Shown: positions 1 through 9,958, counted from the stretch's first letter. The stretch: 57,691 bases of DNA from an uncultured Pelagibacteraceae bacterium (GCA_902589175.1 CACIRX010000007.1:1-57691); one strand, 5' to 3'. Program-made: numbers and translations. The notes: generated by a model not told the origin, from the sequence alone.

Positions 1-1123
1 TTACTCTGTCGTTTGTTTTATCTTGAAGCAATGTTTGCTCAGCTCTAACTTTTCCTATCACTACGGGATCCACTGCCTCCAAATGCGATGGGTTTGGCGT
101 CAAAGAAAGATGAATTTTTTTATCATCAAACTCTCTATCACTTGAAATTCCTAAATGGTACTTCACGTCCCCGGATCCTAAAACTTCATTGGGATCCTCT
201 CCTCCACCCTCAAATTTTGCCATAATTGATCGCAAGGGAACTTCCATAACAGATGAAAGAAGGGTTAATCTACCACGATGTGCGGTTCCTATATATATGT
301 CCTCGACTCCTGCTAAGCAGCTTTGTTTAATTATTTGTTCAATGCCTGGGACAGTCGACTCACTGCCAACGAGCCCAAACCTTTTGGTGCCTATAAATTT
401 TTTATCAAGGAATTGCTCGAACATTTCAGCTTCAAGCAAACGTTTGAATATTGCTTTCTTACCATTTGAGGTAAACTGTGTTTTATTTCTAACTTCCTCT
501 ATTCTTTCTTGAACCCATTGCTTTTGATCAGCATCTTGAATATGAACAAATTCAACACCTATAGATCCGCAATAAGTTTCCTTAAGTATTTCAATAATAT
601 TTCTGAGTTTAGCAAAGTTTAGACCAAGACTTCCGTCAATAAAAATTTCTTTATCAAGGTCATTTTCTTTGAAACCATAATTTCTATAATCAAGTTCAGA
701 ATATGTTTTAATTTCTTTTAAATTTAGTGGATCCAGATTTGATGCGAGATGACCATTAACTCTATAAGCTCTGATAAGTCTTATTGCCCTTATTGAATCA
801 AAAACCTGTTCTTTAAATGCTTCACTCGTAACAATGTTATCTTTGTTTAATGTTTGGGACTCTATTTTGATTTCACTCTCATTAATATTTTCTAAAATAT
901 CTTCTTCATTATTGGTTTCTACATTTTGAGATGCCCAACTAGCACGAAGAATATTTTGTTGATTTAAGTTATCTGTAATGCCAGAAAAAAAAGTTCTCCA
1001 ATCATCTGGAATGTCAGCGGGATTATTTTGAAATCTTTCGAACATTTGTTCGATATAAACTGCGTTTGCACCGTGCAGGAAAGATGTTTTATCAAAAATG
1101 TCGTTTATGGATGACTTTGTCAT
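1..1123 (-). CDS. sucA: 2-oxoglutarate dehydrogenase E1 component, N-terminal part (cut by window edge)
   Basis: This is the thiamine-diphosphate E1 subunit that decarboxylates 2-oxoglutarate in the TCA cycle. Only the first 374 codons lie in the window and the frame stays open to base 1. The start is an ATG at 1121-1123. The N-terminus carries the E1 signature seen in this family: a short leader with HGANAVYIEQ, then a DDWRTFF stretch, RAIRLIRAYRVNGH near residue 130, GSIGVEFVHI, KRFGLVGSES, the IGTAHRGRL block and NPSHLEAVDP near the cut end. It follows sucD by 14 bases on the same strand, as in the alphaproteobacterial mdh-sucCD-sucAB arrangement; sucB is expected just outside. I translated this reading by hand from the sequence. 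The identity is firm. Confidence 0.95.
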   Translation of the reverse strand, partial: MTKSSINDIFDKTSFLHGANAVYIEQMFERFQNNPADIPDDWRTFFSGITDNLNQQNILRASWASQNVETNNEEDILENINESEIKIESQTLNKDNIVTSEAFKEQVFDSIRAIRLIRAYRVNGHLASNLDPLNLKEIKTYSELDYRNYGFKENDLDKEIFIDGSLGLNFAKLRNIIEILKETYCGSIGVEFVHIQDADQKQWVQERIEEVRNKTQFTSNGKKAIFKRLLEAEMFEQFLDKKFIGTKRFGLVGSESTVPGIEQIIKQSCLAGVEDIYIGTAHRGRLTLLSSVMEVPLRSIMAKFEGGGEDPNEVLGSGDVKYHLGISSDREFDDKKIHLSLTPNPSHLEAVDPVVIGKVRAEQTLLQDKTNDRV

Positions 1124-1137
1124 TAAGTAGCTTGATT

Positions 1138-2019
1138 TTAGTTTTGATTCTTTAATACCTCAAGTAAAGTTGATCCTAAAGCTGCTGGAGAATTTGAAAT
1201 TTGTATCCCAGCACTCTTCATGGATTCAATTTTATCTTCTGCTCCACCTTTCCCTCCAGATACAATTGCTCCAGCGTGTCCCATTCTTCTTCCTGGAGGG
1301 GCTGACGTTCCTGCAATAAATCCAACAGTTGGCTTTTTTACCTTTTCTTTTCTCAAAAATTCAGCTGCTTCTTCCTCAGCCGAACCGCCAATTTCACCAA
1401 TCATGATTATTGACTCAGTTTCTGGATCGGATAAGAAAAGTTCCAAACAATCAATAAAGTTGGTTCCATTCACTGGATCGCCCCCTATTCCAATACAGGT
1501 GGATTGTCCAAGACCTTCCACAGTTGTTTGATAAACTGCCTCATAAGTTAGTGTTCCAGACCTAGATACAATTCCAACATTTCCCTTTTGATGAATATGC
1601 GCTGGCATTATACCAATCTTACACTCATCAGGAGTTATGATTCCCGGACAATTGGGGCCGATAAGACGTGATTTGGAAGATCTTAATTTATCTTTGACCT
1701 CTAGCATGTCCATAACAGGAATTCCCTCTGTTATACAAACTATTAGGTCCATCTCACTATCTATTGCTTCTAAAATTGCTTTTGCAGCAAAAGGGGGTGG
1801 AACATAAATTACAGTGGCATTCGCATCCGTTTTATCTTTGGCTTCTTTTACTGTATCAAATACTGGTAACCCTAAGTGCTCTGTTCCTCCTTTTTTTGGA
1901 GTAACACCACCAACCATGTTAGTGCCGTATTTAATTGCCTGTTCTGAATGAAAGGTACCTTGTGATCCTGTGAAACCCTGGCAAATAACTTTTGTATCTT
2001 TATTAACTATTACTGACAT
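1138..2019 (-). CDS. sucD: Succinyl-CoA synthetase (ADP-forming) alpha subunit
   Basis: The alpha subunit carries the CoA-binding Rossmann fold and the phosphorylated histidine of succinyl-CoA synthetase, which makes ATP from succinyl-CoA in the TCA cycle. At 293 residues it has the usual length. An N-terminal CoA-binding stretch ([12 protein letters not shown]), a GPNCPGII motif near residue 121, SRSGTLTYE near 152 and [15 protein letters not shown] are all present. The histidine of GHAGA, His248 here, aligns with the phospho-histidine of the family. Its first base overlaps the last base of sucC, so the two subunits are translationally coupled. No residue of the active site appears to be missing. 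Confidence 0.97.
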   Translation of the reverse strand: MSVIVNKDTKVICQGFTGSQGTFHSEQAIKYGTNMVGGVTPKKGGTEHLGLPVFDTVKEAKDKTDANATVIYVPPPFAAKAILEAIDSEMDLIVCITEGIPVMDMLEVKDKLRSSKSRLIGPNCPGIITPDECKIGIMPAHIHQKGNVGIVSRSGTLTYEAVYQTTVEGLGQSTCIGIGGDPVNGTNFIDCLELFLSDPETESIIMIGEIGGSAEEEAAEFLRKEKVKKPTVGFIAGTSAPPGRRMGHAGAIVSGGKGGAEDKIESMKSAGIQISNSPAALGSTLLEVLKNQN

Positions 2020-3176
2020 TAGACGAGCTTAACTATTTTTTTTGCTGCATCATCTAAATCGTTGGCAGAAATAATTTCAATACTTGAATTATCAAGAATC
2101 TTTTTACCTTCATCAACATTTGTACCTTCAAGTCTAACTACAAGCGGTACAGAAATTTCTAATTCCTTTGCTGCGGCAACAATTCCCTCAGCAATGATGT
2201 CACATCTCATGATTCCACCAAAGATGTTAACTAAGATGCCTTTTACACCTTTATCAGAAAGAATAATTTTAAATGCACTCGAAACCTTTTCTTTAGAAGC
2301 TCCACCGCCAACATCAAGAAAGTTCGCTGGCTCACCACCATACATTTTAATAATATCTAAGCTAGCCATTGCCAAGCCTGCGCCATTGACCATACAGCCT
2401 ATATTCCCATCCAATTTTATATATGCGAGATCAAATTTTGATGCCTCTCTTTCATATTCATCCTCTTCATTCTCATCCCTTAATTTCTCAATTTCTGGAT
2501 GGCGGTATAAAGCATTATCATCAAAATTAACTTTAGCATCGAGACACAATAGCTTGTCAGTCTCAGTTATAATCAACGGATTAACTTCAACAAGACTAGC
2601 ATCTTTTTCTAAAAAAAATTTATACATATTTTTTATAAGATCAGAAAGTTGGCCCTCAAGATCTTTTTTGAGTTCAAAAGCTGTACTAATTGTATTTACA
2701 TCTTTTACAGTAACACCTATTGAAGGTTCTATTTGAACTGTTGTTATATTTTCTGGGGTATCTTTTGCAACTGCTTCAATGTCCATACCTCCCATCTTAG
2801 ATACAATAAAGGCAACTTTGCTTGTCGCTCTGTCTAATAAACAAGAAAGGTATAATTCTTTTTTAATATCCGACCCATTTTCAATGTAGATACGTTTTAC
2901 TTCTTTTCCTGCTGGGCCTGTTTGAGGCGTTATTAAAGTCATACCAAACATTTTTTCAGCCTCGTTTACAGCTTCTTCTTTTGAAGAAACTACTTTAACG
3001 CCTCCACCTTTACCTCTGCCACCTGCATGAATTTGCGCTTTAACAACCCAAATTGGACCCTTAACTTTTTCTACTGCATCATTTATCTGACTTTTTTCAT
3101 ATGCAACGCTTCCTTTGGACACCGGTATATCATAGCTGTCAAATAATTCCTTTGCTTGATGTTCGTGTATATTCAT
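2019..3176 (-). CDS. sucC: Succinyl-CoA synthetase beta subunit
   Basis: This is the ATP-grasp nucleotide-binding subunit that partners SucD. The protein starts with the family signature [12 protein letters not shown] and has the glycine-rich ATP-grasp loop [12 protein letters not shown] near residue 51. The middle carries VEVNPLIIT and [12 protein letters not shown], with [14 protein letters not shown] before the C-terminal ligase domain, which contains [10 protein letters not shown] and [11 protein letters not shown]. The length of 385 is normal. It lies immediately after mdh (stop and start are adjacent) and overlaps sucD by one base, so mdh, sucC, sucD and sucA very likely form one transcript. 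Confidence 0.97.
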   Translation of the reverse strand: MNIHEHQAKELFDSYDIPVSKGSVAYEKSQINDAVEKVKGPIWVVKAQIHAGGRGKGGGVKVVSSKEEAVNEAEKMFGMTLITPQTGPAGKEVKRIYIENGSDIKKELYLSCLLDRATSKVAFIVSKMGGMDIEAVAKDTPENITTVQIEPSIGVTVKDVNTISTAFELKKDLEGQLSDLIKNMYKFFLEKDASLVEVNPLIITETDKLLCLDAKVNFDDNALYRHPEIEKLRDENEEDEYEREASKFDLAYIKLDGNIGCMVNGAGLAMASLDIIKMYGGEPANFLDVGGGASKEKVSSAFKIILSDKGVKGILVNIFGGIMRCDIIAEGIVAAAKELEISVPLVVRLEGTNVDEGKKILDNSSIEIISANDLDDAAKKIVKLV

Positions 3177-4139
3177 TTATTTAAGTGAGGAATCAATATT
3201 TTTTGCAGCCTCAAATAACTCACTGACTGCTTCGATTGAAGTTTTAAAATATTTTTTTTCTTCTTCGTCTAAATCAAGTTCAACAACTTTTTCAATTCCA
3301 GCTGAGCCAATAACAACAGGAACTCCAACATATAAATCTGAAACACCGTATTCACCATTTAAATATGCTGCGCATGGTAACGTTTTTTTCTTATCATTTA
3401 GATATGAGTCGGCCATTTCAATTCCTGAGGCTGCCGGCCCATAAAAAGCAGATCCGGTTTCCAATAACTTTACAACTTCGGCTCCACCTTTTCTCGTCCT
3501 ATCAATGATCTCTTCAAGCCTAACCTTTGAAATTTTTCCTTTATTCACTAAATCAGTCAGGTTTTCACCACTAACCATAGTTCTATTTGGAACAGGCACC
3601 ATTGTATCACCATGGCCACCAAGAACAAATGAGTCTACTTCACTAATTGGAACATTCAATTCTTGTGATAAGAAATATTTAAAACGTGAAGTATCTAAAA
3701 CTCCAGCCATACCAACAACTTTATTTTTTGGAAGCCCTGAGTATTTTTGAAGAGCCATAACGATTACATCCAATGGATTTGTAATACAAATAACAAAGGC
3801 ATTAGGAGAAGTTGATTTAATACCTTCAGCTACTTGCTTGATGATTTTTAAGTTTGTTCCCAAAAGGTCATCTCTGGTCATTCCTGGTTTTCGAGGAACT
3901 CCAGCTGTTATAATTATTACATCAGAGTCACTTGTATCCTCATAATTATCAGTACCAGACAAGGAAACGTTAAAACCATCTATGGCTGAGGACTGTGCTA
4001 TATCTAGAGCTTTACCTTTTGCCAGTCCAGACATCAGATCAAAAAGAACTACATCTCCTAGCTCTTTCATGGCAGCTAAATGAGCAAGTGTGCCTCCGAT
4101 TTGTCCAGCTCCAATGAGGGATATTTTATTTTTTTTCAT
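3177..4139 (-). CDS. mdh: Malate dehydrogenase (LDH-like type)
   Basis: NAD-dependent oxidation of malate to oxaloacetate. The 320-residue protein belongs to the LDH-like malate dehydrogenases usual in Alphaproteobacteria. The NAD-binding loop GAGQIGGT begins near residue 10. Substrate-binding arginines are visible in [12 protein letters not shown] (Arg83 and Arg89) and DTSRF (Arg152). The catalytic histidine is in LGGHGDTMV (His176). The residue after the first substrate arginine is lysine and the next loop has methionine, as in malate rather than lactate enzymes. It starts the mdh-sucC-sucD-sucA set. The 67 bases upstream probably hold its promoter, but I could not pick a clear one. Confidence 0.96.
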   Translation of the reverse strand: MKKNKISLIGAGQIGGTLAHLAAMKELGDVVLFDLMSGLAKGKALDIAQSSAIDGFNVSLSGTDNYEDTSDSDVIIITAGVPRKPGMTRDDLLGTNLKIIKQVAEGIKSTSPNAFVICITNPLDVIVMALQKYSGLPKNKVVGMAGVLDTSRFKYFLSQELNVPISEVDSFVLGGHGDTMVPVPNRTMVSGENLTDLVNKGKISKVRLEEIIDRTRKGGAEVVKLLETGSAFYGPAASGIEMADSYLNDKKKTLPCAAYLNGEYGVSDLYVGVPVVIGSAGIEKVVELDLDEEEKKYFKTSIEAVSELFEAAKNIDSSLK

Positions 4140-4206
4140 TAATACGTTTATCTTTAGGCTGTAAATTAACTAGATACAACTTAAAATCAAGAGAAGAATA
4201 TATTAT

Positions 4207-4665
4207 CTATTTTTTTTGAGAAAACATATTTTTTATTAAATTAGTATTACTTTTGAGAGAAGTTTCTTCAGAGCCAAATTTAATAAATTTATTTTTCTCT
4301 AATACTGCTTGTTCTAGTATATTATCAGAATTGTAGATATGTTCCTCTATGCAGGTTCTATAAAACCAATCTCTCATATGGTCGTAAGTATTGATAATCT
4401 TGGTCTGATCATTTGAACTTAAAACTTTCAATTGGCTATTAAGCCTACTTTGATTAATGAAAGTAATGATATCTCTGATGCAAGATTCTCTTAATTCTTT
4501 ATTTGGAATTTCGTTTGTACGCCACATACCAATATTGTCAGAATCCCAATATGAAATCCAATTATGTAAATTAATCTGTAAATTTTGAGGTAGCTCAAGA
4601 GGGTTTTTAAAATAATCTAAACCAAGAATGTAATCTGGATGGGAGTCGTGTATTATTATTGCCAT
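4207..4665 (-). CDS. Hypothetical protein, 152 residues
   Basis: I do not recognise this protein. It has no signal peptide and no clear membrane segment, so it is probably cytosolic. It is rich in Asn, Ile, Asp and Trp, with an N-terminal HDSHPDYILGLDYF stretch, a WISYWDSDNIGMWR segment and a mid-protein MRDWFYRTC. The charged C-terminus looks flexible. It sits 11 bases downstream of mmsA on the same strand, so it may be co-transcribed with it, and 67 bases ahead of mdh. The AT-rich codon use matches its neighbours, which argues for a real gene. No function is proposed. Confidence 0.7.
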   Translation of the reverse strand: MAIIIHDSHPDYILGLDYFKNPLELPQNLQINLHNWISYWDSDNIGMWRTNEIPNKELRESCIRDIITFINQSRLNSQLKVLSSNDQTKIINTYDHMRDWFYRTCIEEHIYNSDNILEQAVLEKNKFIKFGSEETSLKSNTNLIKNMFSQKK

Positions 4666-4676
4666 ATGATTCTAAG

Positions 4677-6170
4677 TTATTTCATCGTCGGAATTGTAAA
4701 CTCTGCTCCTTTTCGAATTCCTGTTGGCCACCTTGATGTAACAGTTTTTAAGCGTGTAAAAAACCTTACTCCATCCATACCGTGCATTGCATGATCCCCA
4801 AATAAGGATCTTTTCCAACCACCAAAACTATGAAAAGCCATCGGTACAGGTATGGGAACATTCACTCCAACCATTCCAATTTTACATTGATTAGCAAAAG
4901 CTCTAGCTGTATCACCATCACGAGTATAAATAGTAGTACCGTTGCCGAATTCATGATCGTTAACCATTTTCAAAGCATCATCAAAAGTAGGTTGACGCAC
5001 AACAGATAATACTGGCCCAAATATTTCTTCTCTATATATCTGCATATCTTCCTTAACATGATCAAATAAACAGCCTCCAATGAAGTATCCATTTTCATAA
5101 CCTTGAAGAGATATTGATCTTCCATCAACTATAAGATTAGCTCCTTCAGCAACTCCTGAGTTAACATAGCTTTTTACTTTTGATAAATGTACATCACTGA
5201 TAAGTGGACCCATTTCAACTTCTGGATCTGTTCCGGGCCCAACTTTAAGTCCTTGTACGCGAGGAGTAAGCTTTTCAATTAATTTATCACCCACATCACC
5301 AACAGCAACAGCAACAGAAAGAGCCATGCATCGCTCTCCTGCGGATCCATAGCCTGCGCCGATAAGACCATCAACAACTTGGTCTAAATCTGCATCAGGC
5401 ATTACAACCATATGATTTTTTGCACCACCTAATGACTGAACGCGCTTATTATGTTTAGAAGAGGTATGATAAATGTACTCAGCAACTGGAGTCGAGCCAA
5501 CAAAACTAACTGATGCAACCTCAGGATTGGTGATCAGAAGATCTACCGCTTCTTTATCGCCATTGACAACATTGAAAACTCCATCTGGTAGACCTGCTTC
5601 TTTAAGTAAATCTCCCATCATGTAAGGAACTGTTGGATCTTTTTCACTCGGTTTTAAAATAAATGAATTACCACATGCAATAGACATAACAAACATCCAC
5701 ATTGGAACCATAGCAGGAAAATTGAAAGGTGAAATTCCCACACAAACCCCAAGAGGCTGCCTCATGCTCCAGCTGTCAATATTTGATCCAACATTTTCAG
5801 AATATTCGCCTTTAAGCAAATGAGGAATGCCACAAGCAAACTCAACCACTTCCATGCCTCTTGTTATTGACCCAACTGAGTCTGATAATATTTTTCCGTG
5901 TTCAGTTGTTAACTCCAAAGCTAATTTGTCCATATCTCTGAGGATCAAATCTTTGAATTTAAATAAAACTCTTGATCTTGTAAGAGATGGAGTGGCAGCC
6001 CATTCTTGACCTGCTTTAACGGCACACTCGATTGCAAGCTTTACATCGTCTTTGTTAGCGAGATTAACTTCCCTGATTTTTTCCCCATTAGCTGGATTAA
6101 ATACATCGCCAAATCTATCAGAGCTTCCAACGTGTTCCTTGCCGTTAATATAGTGAAAAACTTTATTCAT
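4677..6170 (-). CDS. mmsA: CoA-acylating methylmalonate-semialdehyde dehydrogenase
   Basis: This aldehyde dehydrogenase converts methylmalonate semialdehyde or malonate semialdehyde to propionyl-CoA or acetyl-CoA, in valine, beta-alanine and inositol breakdown. The 497-residue protein has FNPANGE near the N-terminus, FNFPAMVPMWM around residue 159, the NAD-site lysine in ILKPSEKDPTVP (about residue 183), the FVGSTPVAEYIY loop, GGAKNHMVVMPDAD, and the catalytic cysteine in GSAGERCMALS (Cys281). The cysteine in GERCMA and the GGAKNH motif separate this CoA-acylating subfamily from ordinary aldehyde dehydrogenases. It reads away from the small Smr gene, with 68 bases between the two starts. Propionyl-CoA made here would connect with the acyl-CoA chemistry of the fused lyase/hydratase at 10007-11965, but that link is inferred. 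Confidence 0.93.
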   Translation of the reverse strand: MNKVFHYINGKEHVGSSDRFGDVFNPANGEKIREVNLANKDDVKLAIECAVKAGQEWAATPSLTRSRVLFKFKDLILRDMDKLALELTTEHGKILSDSVGSITRGMEVVEFACGIPHLLKGEYSENVGSNIDSWSMRQPLGVCVGISPFNFPAMVPMWMFVMSIACGNSFILKPSEKDPTVPYMMGDLLKEAGLPDGVFNVVNGDKEAVDLLITNPEVASVSFVGSTPVAEYIYHTSSKHNKRVQSLGGAKNHMVVMPDADLDQVVDGLIGAGYGSAGERCMALSVAVAVGDVGDKLIEKLTPRVQGLKVGPGTDPEVEMGPLISDVHLSKVKSYVNSGVAEGANLIVDGRSISLQGYENGYFIGGCLFDHVKEDMQIYREEIFGPVLSVVRQPTFDDALKMVNDHEFGNGTTIYTRDGDTARAFANQCKIGMVGVNVPIPVPMAFHSFGGWKRSLFGDHAMHGMDGVRFFTRLKTVTSRWPTGIRKGAEFTIPTMK

Positions 6171-6238
6171 GATCTTAATAATTTTAATAGAGTCTGATAT
6201 TGTAGATTAATTGTAATCAATGGCAATGGCGGAAAAGT

Positions 6239-6472
6239 ATGAGAAAACTTGATCTTCACGGCTTCACACTCGAAGAAGCTTATCAAGAATTTACTGATTT
6301 TATTTACGCTGCTTATCAAGAGAATATTTCTAAAGTGGAAATAATAACTGGAAAAAGTGGTCGCATAAGGCAAGAATTCCCTCATTGGGCAGAGAGCAGT
6401 CATCAAATAAGGTATATCGAAGCTAGCTGGCACGAGGGCAGTTATATTGTGAAAATTCAAAAAAAGTATTGA
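6239..6472 (+). CDS. Small stand-alone Smr-domain protein
   Basis: The 77-residue product is little more than one Smr (MutS2 C-terminal type) domain, a family with nucleic-acid nicking or endonuclease activity in some members. The LDLHG motif is at residues 4-8, followed by the typical EEA helix. The usual HGKG-type loop appears as IITGKSGRIRQEF, so the histidine is replaced by threonine and the second glycine is shifted. That makes nuclease activity uncertain. The start is the ATG at 6239, which gives LDLHG in its usual position. An overlapping frame starting at the ATG 20 bases earlier hits a stop soon after. It faces away from mmsA. Alphaproteobacterial Smr proteins are usually about twice this size. 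Confidence 0.75.
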   Translation: MRKLDLHGFTLEEAYQEFTDFIYAAYQENISKVEIITGKSGRIRQEFPHWAESSHQIRYIEASWHEGSYIVKIQKKY

Positions 6473-6541
6473 GACCATGATCTGTCATTTTGGCAGACGT
6501 ATGTGTGTTTAAATCAAAGTAAACAATATTATATGTTATGT

Positions 6542-6598
6542 TCAATGGTGGGTGAGTAATATTTTCATCAAATCCCCTAATCAACTACCCACCATTGA
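6542..6598. repeat. Perfect 12-bp inverted repeat with 33-base loop
   Basis: The left arm (6542-6553, TCAATGGTGGGT) is the exact reverse complement of the right arm (6587-6598). One G-T pair on each side can extend the stem. The arms are GC-rich against an AT-rich background, so the match is unlikely to be chance. There is no T run after either arm on either strand, so it is not a standard intrinsic terminator. A -10-like TATATG at 6530-6535 lies about 7 bases before the left arm, so a plus-strand RNA could start with this stem. It lies in a 218-base gap between the Smr gene and the end of sdhB. Function unknown. Confidence 0.6.
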
Positions 6599-6609
6599 GT
6601 AAACGAATA

Positions 6610-6690
6610 ATGTTGAATTATTTTATTGCGGTTTCGGTAATCATACTAATACTCAGTACAATCACGTTTTTTGAAATTACAATAATTTAG
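6610..6690 (+). CDS. Possible 26-residue hydrophobic peptide
   Basis: A short open frame begins with ATG at 6610 and ends with TAG at 6688-6690, directly against the stop of sdhB on the other strand. The peptide (MLNYFIAVSVIILIL, then a short polar and hydrophobic tail) would be a single membrane-spanning helix. It begins 11 bases after the inverted repeat at 6542-6598, and a weak GAGT is the only possible ribosome-binding sequence. Being hydrophobic in AT-rich DNA it could arise by chance, and nothing else shows it is translated. The rest of the 6473-6690 gap contains only the inverted repeat. Confidence 0.2.
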   Translation: MLNYFIAVSVIILILSTITFFEITII

Positions 6691-7467
6691 TTATTGTTGG
6701 GCAATCATCTGCTTAATTCCAGCAATCGCTTTTGCAGGATTCAAACCCTTGGGACATGCTTGAGTACAATTCATAATCGTATGGCATCTGTATACTTTAA
6801 AAGTATCATCTAATTCTTTTAATCTCTCTTTTCTTTCCTCATCACGGCTATCTTGTAACCAACGATATGACTGAAGCAGGACTGCAGGGCCCAAATATTT
6901 GTCACTATTCCACCAATAACTTGGACATGAAGTTGAGCAACAGGCACACAGAATGCATTCATACAGGCCATCTAATTTTTCTCGGTCATTTCTCGATTGT
7001 ATGTTTTCAGTATCATTTGCATTTTGTTTGTTGTTCATAAGCCATGGCTTGATAGACTTTAATTGCTTATAAAGTGTTTTTAAATTTGTAACCAAATCTT
7101 TTATAACTGGCATGTGAGGCAGAGGATAAATTTTTATATCACCTTTCACATCACTGATTGCTTTAGTACAAGCAAGTGTATTAGTTCCATCAATATTCAT
7201 TGCACAAGAACCACATATACCCTCGCGACATGATCTTCTAAAGGTTAATGAAGTATCAATTTCACTTTTGATTTTCATAACTGCGTCCAATACCATTGGG
7301 CCACAATCGTCTAGATCAACTTCATAAGTATCCATTCTTGGGTTTTTTGAGTCATCAGGGGACCAACGGTAGATTTTGAATTTTTTAGTATTCCCAGTGC
7401 TTTTTTCGGACTTGTAATAATCACCGTCTGTTAATTTAGAATTGTCGGGAAGATTAAACTGAACCAT
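6691..7467 (-). CDS. sdhB: Succinate dehydrogenase iron-sulfur subunit
   Basis: This is the electron-transferring subunit of complex II, carrying the three iron-sulfur clusters between FAD and ubiquinone. The 258-residue protein has the 2Fe-2S ligands CREGICGSC (Cys80, 85, 88) plus Cys100 in NTLAC. The 4Fe-4S and 3Fe-4S ligands lie in [12 protein letters not shown] and in [17 protein letters not shown]. The ATG overlaps the last base of the sdhA stop codon, so the pair is coupled. Gene order on the minus strand is sdhC-sdhD-sdhA-sdhB, the usual one. Confidence 0.97.
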   Translation of the reverse strand: MVQFNLPDNSKLTDGDYYKSEKSTGNTKKFKIYRWSPDDSKNPRMDTYEVDLDDCGPMVLDAVMKIKSEIDTSLTFRRSCREGICGSCAMNIDGTNTLACTKAISDVKGDIKIYPLPHMPVIKDLVTNLKTLYKQLKSIKPWLMNNKQNANDTENIQSRNDREKLDGLYECILCACCSTSCPSYWWNSDKYLGPAVLLQSYRWLQDSRDEERKERLKELDDTFKVYRCHTIMNCTQACPKGLNPAKAIAGIKQMIAQQ

Positions 7468-9242
7468 TAATAAACTCTGGCCTTTGGTGCAATATATTTA
7501 ACTTCATTTGATAAAGTGTATTCGTGAACTGATCTATAGTCCAGCTCACAACTCTTATCGTTCAGCCATGACATTGTATGCTTCATCCAATTTTTATCAT
7601 CTCTTTCCTTATAATCTTCTCGAGCGTGAGCTCCTCTACTTTCTTTTCTATTTAGTGCAGAGTTCATTGTAACTACAGCTTGTGCAATTAGATTTTTATA
7701 TTCTAGTGTTTCTAACAAATCGGTATTCCATATAAGTGATTTGTCTTTAATTTTAATATTTTCTGAGTTTAACCAAGTTTCTTCAATGAGTTTTTTTCCT
7801 TCAGACATAATCTCATCATCTCTAAAAACAGCGCAGTGTTTCTGCATAACTCTCTGCATTTGAGACCTCAATTCTGAAGTTGAAATATCCCCATCAGAAG
7901 ATCGTGTACTATCAAATCTTGCAATGACTTCATCAATGACATGGCTGGGAATTTCCTTATTTGGCTCATCTTTATTTACCGTATCATTTATTCTGTCTGC
8001 AGCTGCTTTGCCAAAAACTACTAAATCAATAAGAGAATTTGATCCGAGTCTGTTTGCACCATGAACACTCACACAGGCAGCTTCACCAACCGCCATCAGG
8101 CCCTGTACGGTTGTTTCATTTCCTTTTTCGAGGTTCATTACTTCTCCATGAAAGTTTGTTGGAATTCCACCCATATTATAATGAACTGTAGGTATAATAG
8201 GAATTGGCTCTTTAGTTACATCTACCCCTGCGAAAACTTTTGCGGACTCTGAAATACCTGGCAATCTTTCTTCCAATATATCTGAGTCTATATGATCAAG
8301 ATGCAGATAAGCATGGTCCTTATCTTTACCAACACCTCTGCCCTCTAAAATTTCTTTTGTTATTGAACGAGACACAACATCTCTTGAAGCCAAGTCTTTC
8401 GCTGATGGTGCGTATCTCTCCATGAAACGTTCGCCTTCACTGTTTACTAAATAGCCACCTTCTCCTCTTGCACCCTCTGTTATAAGACAGCCAACACCAT
8501 AAATACCTGTCGGATGAAATTGAACAAATTCCATATCTTGCAAAGGTAGGCCAGCTCTTAAAACCATAGCGTTACCATCGCCTGTGCAAGTGTGAGCTGA
8601 AGTTGCAGAAAAATAAACACGGCCATATCCACCAGAAGCTAGTATTGTTTGTTTAGAATTAAATACATGTAATTTACCGTCCTCCAAACACCATGCAACA
8701 ACGCCCCTGCATTCACCCTCAACCATCAATAAATCCAAAACAAAATATTCAATATAGTAGTCAACGTCGTGTTTTAATGATTGCCCGTATAAAGTATGAA
8801 TTATTGCATGACCAGTTCGATCAGCGGCAGCACATGTTCTTTGTGCAGTACCTTCACCATAATTTTTGGTCATCCCTCCAAATGCTCTTTGATAAATTTT
8901 TCCATCCTCTGTTCGACTGAATGGAACTCCATAGTTCTCTAATTCTAAAACAGCTTTTGGTGCATTTTTGCACAAGTACTCAATTGCATCCTGATCCCCA
9001 AGCCAATCAGAGCCTTTAACGGTATCATACATGTGCCATCTCCAATCATCATCACCCATATTTCCAAGTGCAGCAGAGATGCCTCCCTGTGCTGCAACCG
9101 TATGACTTCTGGTTGGAAATACTTTTGAAATACAAGCAGTCTTATAACCATTCTCAACAGCGCCTACTGTCGCTCTCAAACCAGATCCACCGGCACCAAC
9201 AACAACTACATCGTAATCGTGATATTCAATTTCGTAATTCAT
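7467..9242 (-). CDS. sdhA: Succinate dehydrogenase flavoprotein subunit
   Basis: This catalytic subunit oxidises succinate to fumarate using covalently bound FAD and acts at the inner face of the cytoplasmic membrane. The FAD-binding loop [12 protein letters not shown] starts near residue 13 and the flavinylated histidine is in [12 protein letters not shown] (His47). Further family blocks are visible: [33 protein letters not shown], and [18 protein letters not shown]. The length of 591 is normal. It is preceded by sdhD with 4 bases between them and followed by sdhB with a one-base overlap. Confidence 0.98.
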   Translation of the reverse strand: MNYEIEYHDYDVVVVGAGGSGLRATVGAVENGYKTACISKVFPTRSHTVAAQGGISAALGNMGDDDWRWHMYDTVKGSDWLGDQDAIEYLCKNAPKAVLELENYGVPFSRTEDGKIYQRAFGGMTKNYGEGTAQRTCAAADRTGHAIIHTLYGQSLKHDVDYYIEYFVLDLLMVEGECRGVVAWCLEDGKLHVFNSKQTILASGGYGRVYFSATSAHTCTGDGNAMVLRAGLPLQDMEFVQFHPTGIYGVGCLITEGARGEGGYLVNSEGERFMERYAPSAKDLASRDVVSRSITKEILEGRGVGKDKDHAYLHLDHIDSDILEERLPGISESAKVFAGVDVTKEPIPIIPTVHYNMGGIPTNFHGEVMNLEKGNETTVQGLMAVGEAACVSVHGANRLGSNSLIDLVVFGKAAADRINDTVNKDEPNKEIPSHVIDEVIARFDSTRSSDGDISTSELRSQMQRVMQKHCAVFRDDEIMSEGKKLIEETWLNSENIKIKDKSLIWNTDLLETLEYKNLIAQAVVTMNSALNRKESRGAHAREDYKERDDKNWMKHTMSWLNDKSCELDYRSVHEYTLSNEVKYIAPKARVY

Positions 9243-9246
9243 TAAG

Positions 9247-9576
9247 TTAACCTATAAAAATTAGTAGTAGAGACAAACAAACAAAAATTAGTATTAGTAA
9301 AAAAAATATTGAAATTATTAAATTTAATATTTTTTTAACAACATCAGAGTGAACGTAATCATCAAGGATTTCGTGCACACCAGTATTCATATGAATTAAT
9401 CCTAAGACCGTGAAAATCAATATAAACCCTACACCCCATAAGTTACTAAATTCACTCAAGATTAATTGATATGGCAGAGCGGAAAGGTGTATTATTTTTA
9501 TAAATAAAAAAGCAACGAGTGGTAGTAGTAAAATCGTACTCCATCGATGAAGTTTCCAAGTATTTTTGGCAGACAT
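9247..9576 (-). CDS. sdhD: Succinate dehydrogenase membrane anchor subunit
   Basis: A small membrane protein anchoring SdhAB and helping to bind heme b and ubiquinone. Three hydrophobic segments are visible, at about residues 13-32, 43-62 and 81-108. A histidine/aspartate block ([16 protein letters not shown]) lies between the second and third; its histidine and the DDY motif fit the heme and quinone region of SdhD. I chose the ATG at 9574-9576, giving 109 residues starting MSAKNTW. A TTG 15 bases upstream is also open but lies inside sdhC. SdhD proteins diverge strongly, so the call depends partly on position between sdhC and sdhA. Confidence 0.88.
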   Translation of the reverse strand: MSAKNTWKLHRWSTILLLPLVAFLFIKIIHLSALPYQLILSEFSNLWGVGFILIFTVLGLIHMNTGVHEILDDYVHSDVVKKILNLIISIFFLLILIFVCLSLLLIFIG

Positions 9577-9580
9577 AGAG

Positions 9581-9958
9581 TTAATATCCAATCATAATTA
9601 AAACCCAAAATAGAACAGTGAGCAAAACTGTAAACAAAATTGTAATCCAACCTGTCAATTTGGCAGTATTTAAATCAAGCCCAATGCCAACGTCCCAAAA
9701 CAAGTGTCTTAAGCAATTTAAAAAGTAAAACAAATATGAAAACGTAAGACCTATTAATATTGTTCTTATAAATATATTTCCTGATAAAGAAATTATAAAT
9801 TGAAAAGCTTCTTCGCCAGCGCTAATTGAATATAAAAATATTATTAATATGATCACACCTAATGATGAAACAATACCCGTTATTCTATGAAGAATTGATA
9901 GTATCGATGTAATTTGCCATCTATAAACTTGCAAATGTGGTGATAAGGGACTGCTCAT
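9581..9958 (-). CDS. sdhC: Succinate dehydrogenase cytochrome b556 subunit
   Basis: This membrane subunit of complex II begins with the family motif SPHLQVYRW, followed by SILHRITGI, whose serine and arginine help form the quinone site. A second motif with histidines, LNCLRHLFWDVG, is near residue 84 and holds the likely heme ligand. Three transmembrane segments are visible in 125 residues. It is the first gene of sdhCDAB; the 48 bases between it and the fused lyase gene upstream could hold a promoter or may simply be a short transcribed spacer. Confidence 0.93.
   Translation of the reverse strand: MSSPLSPHLQVYRWQITSILSILHRITGIVSSLGVIILIIFLYSISAGEEAFQFIISLSGNIFIRTILIGLTFSYLFYFLNCLRHLFWDVGIGLDLNTAKLTGWITILFTVLLTVLFWVLIMIGY

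Noticed and set aside
2062..2736. A 224-codon plus-strand open frame opposite sucC
   Set aside because: It lies wholly inside sucC on the other strand, its protein is Ser-, Ile- and Leu-rich with no motifs, and sucC is a certain gene. It is an antisense shadow.
6542..6598. The inverted repeat as an intrinsic terminator for smr or sdhB
   Set aside because: Neither strand has a run of T after the stem, and the loop of 33 bases is too long for a typical terminator.
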